NCBI GenBank assembly: GCA_016721825.1
Contig: JADKHI010000006.1
Location: 186,001 to 250,000, forward strand
Source: Flavobacteriales bacterium
GTDB taxonomy: Bacteria; Bacteroidota; Bacteroidia; Flavobacteriales_F; PHOS-HE28
Reading direction: 5' to 3'
DNA: 64,000 nucleotides
Positions 8,169 through 15,415 of this stretch are shown piece after piece. How positions within the stretch are numbered: position 1 is the stretch's first letter; every line of letters begins with the position of its first letter. Position numbers and translations under genes: made by a program. The notes under the pieces are model-generated. The model saw nothing but the letters and a program-made list of their open reading frames with translations. It was not told the DNA's origin and searched no databases.

Positions 8169-8975
8169 ATGATGGTCACCGCACAGGACGATAGGCTGAA
8201 GCGACGCGGTGCGGCGTTGACCTTCACGCTGCTCTTCCACGGGGCATTGCTGCTCCTGTTCATCTTCTACAAGATCGTTACGCCCATTCCTCCGTTCCCG
8301 GAAGGGGGCGGCATGGGCATGACCATCGATCTCGGCTTCAGCGACATGGGCCAGGGCGACAACAACGATGCGATGAGCATGTCGGAGACCGATGTGACCG
8401 CCGCACCACCCGAGACCACACCGGAAGATCCCTTGCTGGTGGATGATGATCCCGCCAACGCGATCAACACGCCCGACCCCAAGGACAAGCCAAAAGACAA
8501 ACCGAAGGATAAACCCAAGGACAAGTCCAAACCGAAGGACCAGGTGAGCAACGGGCTGCAGAACGCCATGAACGCGTGGGACAAGCCAGGGGAAGGAGGT
8601 CAGGGGAGCACTGGTCAGCCGGGCAACGTCGGCGCACCGGACGGCACCCCTGGAGGCGACGGCAGTGGCATCGGCAACGGTTCCGGCTTCGCGCGTGGCA
8701 ATGGTTGGGACGTGAGCCTGGCGGGTCGGACGATCCTACGCAAACCACACATCACCGAACGACCTGATCACGGCGGCAAGGTGGTGCTGAACATCTGGGT
8801 GGACCGCGATGGCAACATGTTGCGCGTCTCACAGAACACAGGCAAGAGCACCACATTGGACCAGACCTTGGTGATGCTTGCGACCAAGGCAGCGATGAGC
8901 TGCAAGTTCTCGCCGAACGTGAAAGCGGCCGGTGAACAGATCGGTGAGATGACCTTCGTATTCGTTCTCCAGTAA
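8169..8975 (+). CDS. tonB: TonB-like energy transducer
   Basis: 268 aa from ATG 8169 (ATG 8172 is also possible; a TTG at 8160 is less likely). Layout: short cytoplasmic basic segment, one transmembrane helix around residues 15-35 (TFTLLFHGALLLLFIFYKIV), an acidic/Gly region, a lysine-aspartate-proline repeat (DKPK units near residues 100-120), a Gly/Asn-rich linker, and a C-terminal TonB-like domain (about 180-268, GKVVLNIWVDRDGNMLRV). Known role: spans the periplasm and energises TonB-dependent receptors. The position right behind exbB-exbD supports this. The long charged repeat and glycine-rich linker are longer than average. It ends one base before the folC start codon. Confidence 0.88.
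   Translation: MMVTAQDDRLKRRGAALTFTLLFHGALLLLFIFYKIVTPIPPFPEGGGMGMTIDLGFSDMGQGDNNDAMSMSETDVTAAPPETTPEDPLLVDDDPANAINTPDPKDKPKDKPKDKPKDKSKPKDQVSNGLQNAMNAWDKPGEGGQGSTGQPGNVGAPDGTPGGDGSGIGNGSGFARGNGWDVSLAGRTILRKPHITERPDHGGKVVLNIWVDRDGNMLRVSQNTGKSTTLDQTLVMLATKAAMSCKFSPNVKAAGEQIGEMTFVFVLQ
8476..8540 (+). repeat. Short tandem repeat encoding DKPK/KDKS units in tonB
   Basis: A degenerate 12-base repeat (variants of AAGGACAAGCCA) encodes about five consecutive DKPK-type tetrapeptides. Synonymous differences between units suggest an old repeat kept for its protein property, an extended charged spacer, rather than a recent expansion. Confidence 0.7.
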
Positions 8976-8976
8976 C

Positions 8977-10197
8977 GTGACCTACGCGGAAACGCTGGCG
9001 TACCTCTACGCGCAGCTGCCGATGTTCCACCGCATCGGCAAGGCCGCTTACAAGGCCGACCTCAACAACACGCACGCCTTGATGGATGCGTTGGGTCATC
9101 CGGAGCTAGGGCTGAAGTGCGTGCATGTCGCAGGCACCAACGGCAAGGGCAGCACCAGTCACATGCTCGCCAGCGTATTTCAGGAAGCGGGCCTTCGCAC
9201 TGGCTTGTACACGTCACCGCACCTGAAGGACTTCCGCGAGCGCATCCGTATCAACGGAGCCATGATCCCGGAGACGGAGATCACCGCGTTCGTGGAAACA
9301 CACCGGGCCACCTTCGAGCCCATTCAACCTTCCTTCTTCGAGTGGACGGTCGCTCTGGCCTTCGACTGGTTCCGCAAGGAGCGCGTGGACATCGCTATTA
9401 TCGAAACGGGTCTTGGCGGTCGCTTGGACAGCACCAACGTGGTGACGCCTGAAGCAAGCGTGATCACGAACATCGGCTGGGACCATGCTGACTTGCTTGG
9501 TAACACGCTCGAAGCCATTGCCGCTGAAAAGGCCGGCATCATCAAGCCCGGGGTCCCCGTGATCATCGGCGAGGCGGAAGGTTCCATCGCAGCGGTGTTC
9601 CAACGCACGGCCGAAGGCGTTCAGGCCCCCATCTCCTTCGTGGATCAGTCCTTCGCACTTCGCTATGCGTTGGACCTGGCCGGTCCGCACCAGGAACGGA
9701 ACGCCCGGACCGTGCTAGCTGCCCTTCGCGAGCTTCAGTCGAAAGGCTGGCCCATCACCGAAGCGCACATCGCACATGGGTTGGCGAAGACCTGTGCCAA
9801 CACGGGCTTCATGGGGCGCTGGCAGGTGCTGAAGCGCGAGCCGCTCACGATCGCGGATGTGGGCCACAACGTGGACGGGCTGCGGGTGGTGAAGGAGATG
9901 CTGGAACGCACGCCGCATCAGCACCTTCATGTCGTGTACGGGACCGTTGCCGACAAGGACATCAGCGCGGCACTGAAGGAACTTCCCCGCGCGGCCACCT
10001 ACTACTTCTGCAAGGCTGATATCCCTCGTGCGCTCGATGCGGACGCTCTTCAACTGCAGGCCCAGAACGCTGGCTTGAGGGGAAGCGTCTTCCCCACTGT
10101 GCGGGCCGCGCTGGTCGCTGCGCAGCAGGCCGCTGGACCTGGCGATCTTGTGCTGGTGACAGGAAGCGTGTTCGTGGTGGCCGAGGTCATCGCGTAG
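8977..10197 (+). CDS. folC: Bifunctional folylpolyglutamate synthase/dihydrofolate synthase FolC
   Basis: 406 aa, GTG start at 8977, one base after the tonB stop. It is a Mur-ligase-like enzyme that joins dihydropteroate to glutamate and extends the polyglutamate tail of folates. Visible are the P-loop VAGTNGKGSTSHMLASV at about 49-65, TSPHLKDFRERIRING near 79, ETGLGGRLDSTNVV near 144, TNIGWDHADLLG near 164, and the C-terminal domain motif VGHNVDGL near 295. Length is normal. The operon linkage to exb/tonB is physical only; I infer no functional tie. Confidence 0.94.
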   Translation: MTYAETLAYLYAQLPMFHRIGKAAYKADLNNTHALMDALGHPELGLKCVHVAGTNGKGSTSHMLASVFQEAGLRTGLYTSPHLKDFRERIRINGAMIPETEITAFVETHRATFEPIQPSFFEWTVALAFDWFRKERVDIAIIETGLGGRLDSTNVVTPEASVITNIGWDHADLLGNTLEAIAAEKAGIIKPGVPVIIGEAEGSIAAVFQRTAEGVQAPISFVDQSFALRYALDLAGPHQERNARTVLAALRELQSKGWPITEAHIAHGLAKTCANTGFMGRWQVLKREPLTIADVGHNVDGLRVVKEMLERTPHQHLHVVYGTVADKDISAALKELPRAATYYFCKADIPRALDADALQLQAQNAGLRGSVFPTVRAALVAAQQAAGPGDLVLVTGSVFVVAEVIA

Positions 10198-10229
10198 AAC
10201 AGGCTTGGGCCCGTCACTAGAACTTTCAA

Positions 10230-10260
10230 GGACAGACTGGAAGCCTATCCTACCATGAAA
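10230..10260. repeat. Intergenic hairpin-like repeat, copy 1
   Basis: 31-bp unit beginning GGACAGACTGGAAGCCTATCC and ending CCATGAAA; 27 of 31 positions match copy 2 at 10288-10318. The core is a degenerate inverted repeat around AAGCC. It lies between folC and the tRNA-Val genes. Confidence 0.7.
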
Positions 10261-10287
10261 CTACTGCCGGTCCAGGAGGGTCTTCAT

Positions 10288-10318
10288 GGACAGGCTTGAA
10301 GCCTATCCCACTATGAAA
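10288..10318. repeat. Intergenic hairpin-like repeat, copy 2
   Basis: 31-bp unit with GGACAGGCTT and AAGCCTATCC arms (9 of 10 pairs match) around one central base, then a tail ending TATGAAA. It is in the same orientation as copy 1, starting 58 bases after it. It abuts the minus-strand tRNA terminator. Confidence 0.75.
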
Positions 10319-10343
10319 AAAGCCCCACGGTTTGCAGGGCTTT
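10315..10343 (-). terminator. Terminator downstream of the tRNA-Val genes
   Basis: On the minus strand AAGCCC and GGGCTT form a short stem around an 11-14 base loop, followed by a T-run (the A-run at 10315-10321 on the plus strand). It begins right after the 3' end of tRNA-Val(CAC). Confidence 0.7.
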
Positions 10344-10345
10344 CG

Positions 10346-10420
10346 TGGGACGTACTGGATTCGAACCAGTGACCTCATGCGTGTGAAGCATGCGCTCTAA
10401 ACCAGCTGAGCTAACATCCC
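10346..10420 (-). tRNA. tRNA-Val, anticodon CAC
   Basis: 75-nt cloverleaf read on the minus strand: acceptor GGGATGT/ACGTCCC (one G-T pair), D-arm GCTC...GAGC, anticodon stem CATGC/GCATG with loop TTCACAC giving anticodon CAC (codon GUG), T-arm ACTGG-TTCGAAT-CCAGT, discriminator A. CCA is not encoded. A TACTTTTG promoter box ends 10 bases upstream of the 5' end and a terminator follows, so it can be its own transcription unit. Confidence 0.95.
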
Positions 10421-10430
10421 GAAGGGGGCG

Positions 10431-10438
10431 CAAAAGTA
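10431..10438 (-). promoter_or_regulatory. Candidate -7 promoter box (TACTTTTG) of tRNA-Val(CAC)
   Basis: Exact TAnnTTTG match on the minus strand, 10 bases upstream of the mature tRNA 5' end. A TTCG lies 18 bases further upstream and may act as a weak -33 element. Confidence 0.55.
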
Positions 10439-10529
10439 GGGAAGAACGACTTCCTCCGAAGTCGCTGGGCTTGTGGCCGTAACGGACTTCGCTTGCACCC
10501 ACACTACTTAAAGAACACTACTCCTACCG

Positions 10530-10604
10530 TGGAGGCAGCCGGATTCGAACCAGCGACCCTCTGCTTGTAAGGCAGATGCTCTGAACCAGCTGAGCTATGC
10601 CTCC
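10530..10604 (-). tRNA. tRNA-Val, anticodon TAC (UAC)
   Basis: 75-nt cloverleaf on the minus strand: acceptor GGAGGCA/TGCCTCC, D-arm GCTC...GAGC, anticodon stem TCTGC/GCAGA with loop CTTACAA giving anticodon TAC (codon GUA, wobble to other GUN), T-arm GCTGG-TTCGAAT-CCGGC (one G-T pair), discriminator A, no encoded CCA. It is the upstream member of a two-tRNA-Val array. Confidence 0.95.
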
Positions 10605-10621
10605 TTTCCCCTTTGGGGCGG

Positions 10622-10629
10622 CGAAGATA
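10622..10629 (-). promoter_or_regulatory. Candidate promoter box (TATCTTCG) of tRNA-Val(UAC)
   Basis: TATCTTCG is a one-base variant of TAnnTTTG, 17 bases upstream of the tRNA 5' end. A TTCG lies exactly 19 bases further upstream, matching the -33/-7 spacing known for Bacteroidetes promoters (TTTG-N19-TAnnTTTG). Confidence 0.5.
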
Positions 10630-10700
10630 ACGATCGCCTCCGGACCACCGAACGGTATGGCGAAAGCTGCACCGCTATCTTGAGCGCGTTCTTCCCGCCC

Positions 10701-11855
10701 ATGCACCGCCTCGCCCCTTTCCGCTGGACCGTTGTGCTCGTGCTGGCCTTGGCCATGGTGCTGGAAATGGTGAACGGCCGCTTCTGGCTGAACGATCTGC
10801 GTGTCTACGTGATGGCCGCCGATGCGCTGCGGCATGGAGACTTGGTCTACGGGCTCCCCTTCGGCCTGGACACCGGCTTCTACAAGTACGCCCCCGGTCT
10901 GCTGTACTTCTTCATCCCCTACACCTTCATCCCCTTCACGGCCGCTTGCGTGCTGCACTTCGTCTTGATCTCGGCAGCCCTTGTCTCGGTGTTCCTCCGC
11001 ATGGAACGTCTGCTGATGCGACACCTCTACCAAGTGCATCCACCCAAGATCAAGCTACGCGCCTTCCTCGGTTTTCTCTGTGTGGCGGTGCATTTGGTGC
11101 GGGAGCTACATCTGGGGAATGTGAATGTGCTGCTGCTCTGGTGCGTGGTGGTAGCTCTGGAGGCCATGCTGGAGGAGCGCGACATCACCGCCGGACTGCT
11201 CTTGGGGCTGACCTTCTTCGTGAAGCCTTACTTGCTGTTGTGCGTCGTACCCATGGTGGTGCTGCGAAGAACTGCGGTCCTTGGGTGGGCGCTGGTCGCG
11301 GTGATCATCGGTCTCGCCCTGCCCATGCTCATCGAGGGTCCAGCGACCGGATGGTCGCTCAATGGGTCCTGGGTCGCTGCAATGCGGGCGCATGGCGACT
11401 ACCTCACCAGTACGAACACCCTACGGTCGCTCCTCTCAACCCTTGTCGGACGGGACCTTCCTGCTCGGTGGGACCTGCTCTTCATTGCCACCGCTGGGGT
11501 CCTTGTAGCGGCCGTCACTTGGCTGAACGGGCGAAAGGACCGGAGCCAAGCGCTGATCCTAGGTCTCTCCGTAGCACTGGCCTGTGTTCCACTTCTCGTG
11601 GTCACCGACGTTCAGCACTTCCTTTTGGCCCTACCCCTGATCTTGTGGGTGTTGGCACAACTCTTCCGCTGGCGATCACCACTGCGGGCCGTTGTGTTCA
11701 CATTGGCCATGCTGGCCTACGGTACCGACAGTACCGACCTATGGGGCAGTGACCTGGCCGCACGTTTTGAACAGGTCGGGCTGGTGGGCTGGGGCACATT
11801 GCTCCTGCTGTTGACCGCCATATTGGCTCCGCATCTGCCCTCCAGGGCCAGCTAG
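10701..11855 (+). CDS. GT87/DUF2029-like polyprenol-phosphate-sugar glycosyltransferase (membrane)
   Basis: 384 aa from ATG 10701; an upstream in-frame TTG at 10680 is less likely. The protein is almost entirely hydrophobic, with about nine to ten membrane segments. The N-terminal loop after the first helix carries NDLRVYVMAADALRHGDLVY followed by GFYKYAPGLLYFF, the Asp-containing loop and K-Y-x-P pattern characteristic of GT-C fold glycosyltransferases of the DUF2029/GT87 group, which use lipid-linked sugars at the membrane. Substrate and acceptor are unknown. It stands alone between the divergent tRNA genes and the carotenoid operon, with no glycan cluster around it. Confidence 0.7.
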   Translation: MHRLAPFRWTVVLVLALAMVLEMVNGRFWLNDLRVYVMAADALRHGDLVYGLPFGLDTGFYKYAPGLLYFFIPYTFIPFTAACVLHFVLISAALVSVFLRMERLLMRHLYQVHPPKIKLRAFLGFLCVAVHLVRELHLGNVNVLLLWCVVVALEAMLEERDITAGLLLGLTFFVKPYLLLCVVPMVVLRRTAVLGWALVAVIIGLALPMLIEGPATGWSLNGSWVAAMRAHGDYLTSTNTLRSLLSTLVGRDLPARWDLLFIATAGVLVAAVTWLNGRKDRSQALILGLSVALACVPLLVVTDVQHFLLALPLILWVLAQLFRWRSPLRAVVFTLAMLAYGTDSTDLWGSDLAARFEQVGLVGWGTLLLLLTAILAPHLPSRAS

Positions 11856-11967
11856 CAAGCGACTTCTCAACAGTGATCCGAGCGCGGTTCAAGCCCGTAT
11901 GTCTCTCTGTGCAACGGGGCAGCAGACTCGTTGAGAACTTTTTGTTCATACTTTGTGTCGTATTGAT

Positions 11968-11991
11968 TGAACATACATGTACATTTGTTCA
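11968..11991. promoter_or_regulatory. Candidate operator dyad upstream of the light/carotenoid operon
   Basis: Inverted repeat TGAACA (11968-11973) / TGTTCA (11986-11991) with a 12-base spacer that itself contains the palindrome TACATGTA (11974-11981). It overlaps the TACATTTG promoter box at 11980-11987. A repressor bound here would block the promoter. The surrounding 80 bases are conspicuously AT-rich for this genome. Confidence 0.5.
11980..11987 (+). promoter_or_regulatory. Candidate -7 promoter box (TACATTTG) of the light/carotenoid operon
   Basis: Exact TAnnTTTG match, 38 bases before the sigma-factor ATG at 12026. No other convincing promoter is visible before the next eight genes, which are tightly packed. 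Confidence 0.55.
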
Positions 11992-12025
11992 CCATAAGGC
12001 AGTCAATCCATAAACACAAGAGGCA

Positions 12026-12532
12026 ATGTCCACGCTTGAGTTCCAACAGCACCTGGTCAGCCTGCGCCAGCAGCTGTATTACTTCGCTCTTAGCCTGACC
12101 AAGGACCGGGACGATGCGCAAGACCTTCTTCAGGAGAGCATTTTGCGGGCCCTGACCTACCGTGACAAGTTCCAGGACAACACGAACTTCAAAGCGTGGT
12201 TGTATACCATCATGAAGAATACCTTCATCAACGACCACCGGCGGGGAAAGCGTACCGCTGCGCTGATGGACCGGGTGGAACAGGAGCGTACGGTGGTAAG
12301 CAAGGTGCAGATGCCAAGCAGTCCGGACAACTTGGTGCGCATGGGCGAGATCCAGACCAGCTTGTCGAAATTGGACACTGCTTTCCGCGAACCCTTCACC
12401 ATGCACCACGAAGGCTACAAGTACCACGAGATCGCCGACAAGCTGGGCATCCCCATTGGTACGGTGAAAAGCCGCATCTTCCAAGCGCGGCAGCGCCTGA
12501 TGGGCATGCTGACGGATAAGAACGTGCATTGA
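12026..12532 (+). CDS. ECF-type RNA polymerase sigma factor, first gene of the carotenoid operon
   Basis: 168 aa. Region 2 is visible at about 10-85 (YYFALSLTKDRDDAQDLLQESILRAL, then NTNFKAWLYTIMKNTFINDHRR, the 2.3/2.4 -10 recognition helix). Region 4 helix-turn-helix is at about 130-160 (YKYHEIADKLGIPIGTVKSRIFQARQRL). Regions 1.1 and 3 are absent, so it is a group 4 (ECF-like) sigma. No anti-sigma factor gene is adjacent. It is directly followed by crtI (start within 3 bases of the stop), which implies that the sigma factor is made together with carotenoid enzymes and may autoactivate the operon. Family knowledge: sigma genes next to crtI/crtB occur in Bacteroidetes carotenoid loci, usually with a MerR-type regulator that is not present here. 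Confidence 0.9.
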   Translation: MSTLEFQQHLVSLRQQLYYFALSLTKDRDDAQDLLQESILRALTYRDKFQDNTNFKAWLYTIMKNTFINDHRRGKRTAALMDRVEQERTVVSKVQMPSSPDNLVRMGEIQTSLSKLDTAFREPFTMHHEGYKYHEIADKLGIPIGTVKSRIFQARQRLMGMLTDKNVH

Positions 12533-12534
12533 AC

Positions 12535-14016
12535 GTGAACCCAAGCGCCATCGTCATCGGATCCGGCTTTGCCGGCACGGCCGCCGCCACCTCCCTGGCG
12601 AGCAAGGGCTACGCCGTGACCCAGCTGGAGAAGAACGACGAACCTGGCGGAAGGGCCCGTGTGTGGAAGAAGGACGGCTTCACCTTCGACATGGGTCCCA
12701 GCTTCTACTGGATGCCCGAAGTGTTCAGCCGCTACTTCGAGAAGTTCGGTGAAGAGGTGCGGGACCTTTACAAGCTCGTACGACTGGACCCTTCGTATCA
12801 AGTGGTGTTCGGGCCCGGCGACCGGTGGGCGTTGCCCGCAGGACTGGAGCCTATGAAGCGATTCTTCGAGGAGGTGGAACCTGGAGCAGGCGATGCCTTG
12901 CAGCGTTTCATGGATGAGGCCCGGATCAAGTACGAGCTGGGCATGAACGAGCTGGTGTACCGCCCTTCGCTCAGCTGGATGGAATACGCGCACCCCGGTC
13001 TGATCACCGGCCTCCTGCGAACCCACGTGCTCAGTTCGCTGCGGAAGCATGTGCGTAAACACTTCACCCATGACCACATCCGCCAGGTGATGGAGTTCCC
13101 GGTGCTCTTCCTCGGTGCCGCACCGCAGAACACGCCAGCGCTTTATAGCTTGATGAATTATGCGGACATGGCCTTGGGCACCTGGTACCCCATGGGCGGT
13201 ATGGGCAGCGTGACCGATGCCATGCAGCTGGTGGCAAAGACCCAAGGCGTGGAGCTGCGGACCGGCGTCACGGTGGAACGGATCATCGTGGAGAAGGGAA
13301 GCGCGGTCGGCGTGGACACGTCGAGCGGTCGCATGCGCGCTGATGTGGTGGTTGCCGCCGCCGACTATCACCATGTCGAGGAACAGCTCCTCGGCCCTGA
13401 ACACCGCTCCTATTCCGCAGCTTACTGGAAAGGCCGCACCATGGCACCGAGCGCGTTGATGTTCTACCTGGGCGTTGACCGACGCATACCCATCCTCGAT
13501 CACCACACGCTCTTCTTCGACGAACCGCTGGACCAGCACAGCGCCGACATCTACGACAAGCCCCAGTGGCCGGAGCGTCCGCTGTTCTACACCAGTTGCG
13601 CTAGCAAGACCGACCCCTCGGTCGCGCCCGAGGGCATGGAGAACCTGGTGATCCTGATCCCCATCGCTGCGGGATTGGAGGACAGCGAGGCCATGCGCGA
13701 GCACTACTTCCATGTGGTGATGGAACGTATCCGCCTGCACATCGGTATCGACCTGCGGCCCCATGTGGTGGTGAAGCGCAGCTACTGTCTCAACGACCTG
13801 AAGACCGACTACAATTCCTACCGCGGCAACGCCTACGGGCTTGCCAACACGCTCATGCAGACAGGTCCCTTGCGTCCGCAGATGAAGAGCCGGAAGGTGA
13901 AGGACCTCTACTTCGCCGGTCAGCTCACGGTGCCTGGTCCAGGCGTGCCCCCCGCCTTGATCAGCGGTCAGGTGGTGGCCGATCTCATCGAAAAAGAGCA
14001 TCCGCAACGCCCATGA
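12535..14016 (+). CDS. crtI: Phytoene desaturase CrtI
   Basis: 493 aa from GTG 12535; a TTG at 12529 overlapping the sigma stop is the alternative start. FAD-dependent enzyme that introduces double bonds into phytoene to give lycopene. The dinucleotide-binding motif IVIGSGFAGTAAA lies at the N-terminus, followed by EKNDEPGGRARV and DMGPSFYWMPEVF, and the C-terminal FAD motif LYFAGQLTVPGPGVPPALISGQVVADLI near residues 463-485, all typical of CrtI. The length (about 490 aa) is normal. crtB overlaps its stop codon by 4 bases, indicating translational coupling. Confidence 0.94.
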   Translation: MNPSAIVIGSGFAGTAAATSLASKGYAVTQLEKNDEPGGRARVWKKDGFTFDMGPSFYWMPEVFSRYFEKFGEEVRDLYKLVRLDPSYQVVFGPGDRWALPAGLEPMKRFFEEVEPGAGDALQRFMDEARIKYELGMNELVYRPSLSWMEYAHPGLITGLLRTHVLSSLRKHVRKHFTHDHIRQVMEFPVLFLGAAPQNTPALYSLMNYADMALGTWYPMGGMGSVTDAMQLVAKTQGVELRTGVTVERIIVEKGSAVGVDTSSGRMRADVVVAAADYHHVEEQLLGPEHRSYSAAYWKGRTMAPSALMFYLGVDRRIPILDHHTLFFDEPLDQHSADIYDKPQWPERPLFYTSCASKTDPSVAPEGMENLVILIPIAAGLEDSEAMREHYFHVVMERIRLHIGIDLRPHVVVKRSYCLNDLKTDYNSYRGNAYGLANTLMQTGPLRPQMKSRKVKDLYFAGQLTVPGPGVPPALISGQVVADLIEKEHPQRP

Positions 14017-14855
14017 ACACCATGGCCCTCTATAACGCGGTGTGCCTCAAAGCCAGCAGGACCACCACGCACAGCTACAGCACGTCGTTCTCGCTGGGCA
14101 TCCGCAGCTTGGACAAGCGTTTCCATGACCCGATCCACGCCATCTACGGCTTCGTGCGGTTCGCTGACGAGATCGTGGACACCTTCCACGGTCACTCAAA
14201 AGCGGAGCTTCTGCAACGCTTCTGGGACGATACGCACCGGGCGGTAGCGGAAGGCATCAGCCTGAACCCGATCCTGCACAGCTTTCAAGGGGTGGTGAAC
14301 CAGTATGGGATCGAAGCTGATCTGTATGACACGTTCATGAGCAGCATGGCCATGGACCTCAGCGACACGCAGCATGACGAGCAGAGCTATGCCACCTACA
14401 TCCTCGGCAGCGCGGAAGTGGTCGGCCTCATGTGCTTGCGTGTGTTCTGCGAAGGGGATGATGCCCGCTACCAGCGGCTGAAGCCATCGGCCATGAAGCT
14501 GGGCTCCGCGTTCCAGAAGGTGAACTTCCTCCGTGACCTGAAGGATGACCACCAGAACCTCGGGCGCACCTACTTCCCTGACATTGATGTGAAACACATG
14601 ACCGGTGAGGACAGGCGGGCCATTGAAGCTGATATTCAAGCGGACTTCGATGCGGCGCTCAGTGGCATCCGCGACCTTCCGAAAGGTGCTCGCTTCGGTG
14701 TCTACGTCGCCTACGTCTATTACCTGGCCCTGTTCCGCAAGATCCGCTCGTTACCCACGGACCGCATCCTCACGGAACGCATCCGCGTGCGGAACCGACG
14801 CAAGATCGCGTTGCTCACCACCAGTTACTTGCGGCACAGCCTTGGCATGCTCTGA
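14013..14855 (+). CDS. crtB: Phytoene synthase CrtB
   Basis: 280 aa, ATG 14013 overlapping the crtI stop (ATGA); an ATG three codons later is an alternative. It condenses two geranylgeranyl diphosphates to phytoene. Both aspartate-rich motifs are present: FADEIVD at about 50-56 and RDLKDDHQNLGRTYFP at about 170-186. SYSTSFSLGIRSL near residue 22 and the YGFVRFADEIVD box are the recognised squalene/phytoene synthase signatures. The next gene, idi, begins 3 bases after its stop. Confidence 0.95.
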   Translation: MNTMALYNAVCLKASRTTTHSYSTSFSLGIRSLDKRFHDPIHAIYGFVRFADEIVDTFHGHSKAELLQRFWDDTHRAVAEGISLNPILHSFQGVVNQYGIEADLYDTFMSSMAMDLSDTQHDEQSYATYILGSAEVVGLMCLRVFCEGDDARYQRLKPSAMKLGSAFQKVNFLRDLKDDHQNLGRTYFPDIDVKHMTGEDRRAIEADIQADFDAALSGIRDLPKGARFGVYVAYVYYLALFRKIRSLPTDRILTERIRVRNRRKIALLTTSYLRHSLGML

Positions 14856-14858
14856 CCC

Positions 14859-15404
14859 ATGGACAACATGCAGGAGGAGGTGGTGTTGGTGAACGAACGC
14901 GACGAGGTGCTCGGCCGCATGGAGAAGCTCGAGGCTCATCGCCAAGGCTTGCTGCATCGGGCGTTCTCCGTGTTCATTTTCCACAGCAATGGAAGCCTGA
15001 TGTTGCAACGCCGAAGCTCCACCAAGTACCACAGCGGCGGCCTGTGGACCAACACCTGCTGCGGCCATCAGCGACCGGAGGAAGTGATCGGGGACGCTGC
15101 CGCACGACGCTTGTGGGAAGAGATGCGCATCGACCCCGAACTGATACCGCGCTTCACCTTCACTTACCGCGCCGAGCTGGATGGTGGCCTTGTGGAACAC
15201 GAGATCGACCATGTGTACTTCGGCACCTACGATGGCGGTGCCGACCCTGATCCGTTTGAAGCCGATGCGTGGCGCTACGTGCGACCGGCGGACATCGACA
15301 CGGAGCTCGAGGCCCATCCCCAGCGCTACACCGTATGGTTCAGGCTCTGTTGGAACGAGGTGAAGCAACACTTGGCTCCTATCGATCGCTCCCTTCACCC
15401 TTGA
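14859..15404 (+). CDS. idi: Isopentenyl-diphosphate delta-isomerase, type I
   Basis: 181 aa Nudix-fold enzyme that interconverts IPP and DMAPP, the entry step of isoprenoid and carotenoid supply. The catalytic cysteine sits in TNTCCGH (Cys67). The Nudix-like AAARRLWEEMRI helix is near residue 85-96, and the catalytic glutamate lies in GGLVEHEIDHVYFG near 109-122. Placement directly after crtB (3-base gap) indicates that precursor balance is co-regulated with pigment synthesis. Start at ATG 14859; a second Met at codon 4 is possible. Confidence 0.95.
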   Translation: MDNMQEEVVLVNERDEVLGRMEKLEAHRQGLLHRAFSVFIFHSNGSLMLQRRSSTKYHSGGLWTNTCCGHQRPEEVIGDAAARRLWEEMRIDPELIPRFTFTYRAELDGGLVEHEIDHVYFGTYDGGADPDPFEADAWRYVRPADIDTELEAHPQRYTVWFRLCWNEVKQHLAPIDRSLHP

Positions 15405-15415
15405 CCGACCCCTCC

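Noticed and set aside
10198..10345. CRISPR-like array
   Set aside because: Only two imperfect repeat copies, no further units, no cas genes.
10680..11039. Minus-strand coding frame ahead of the GT87 gene (10524-11039)
   Set aside because: It runs through the tRNA-Val(UAC) gene and is antisense to a membrane protein; spurious.
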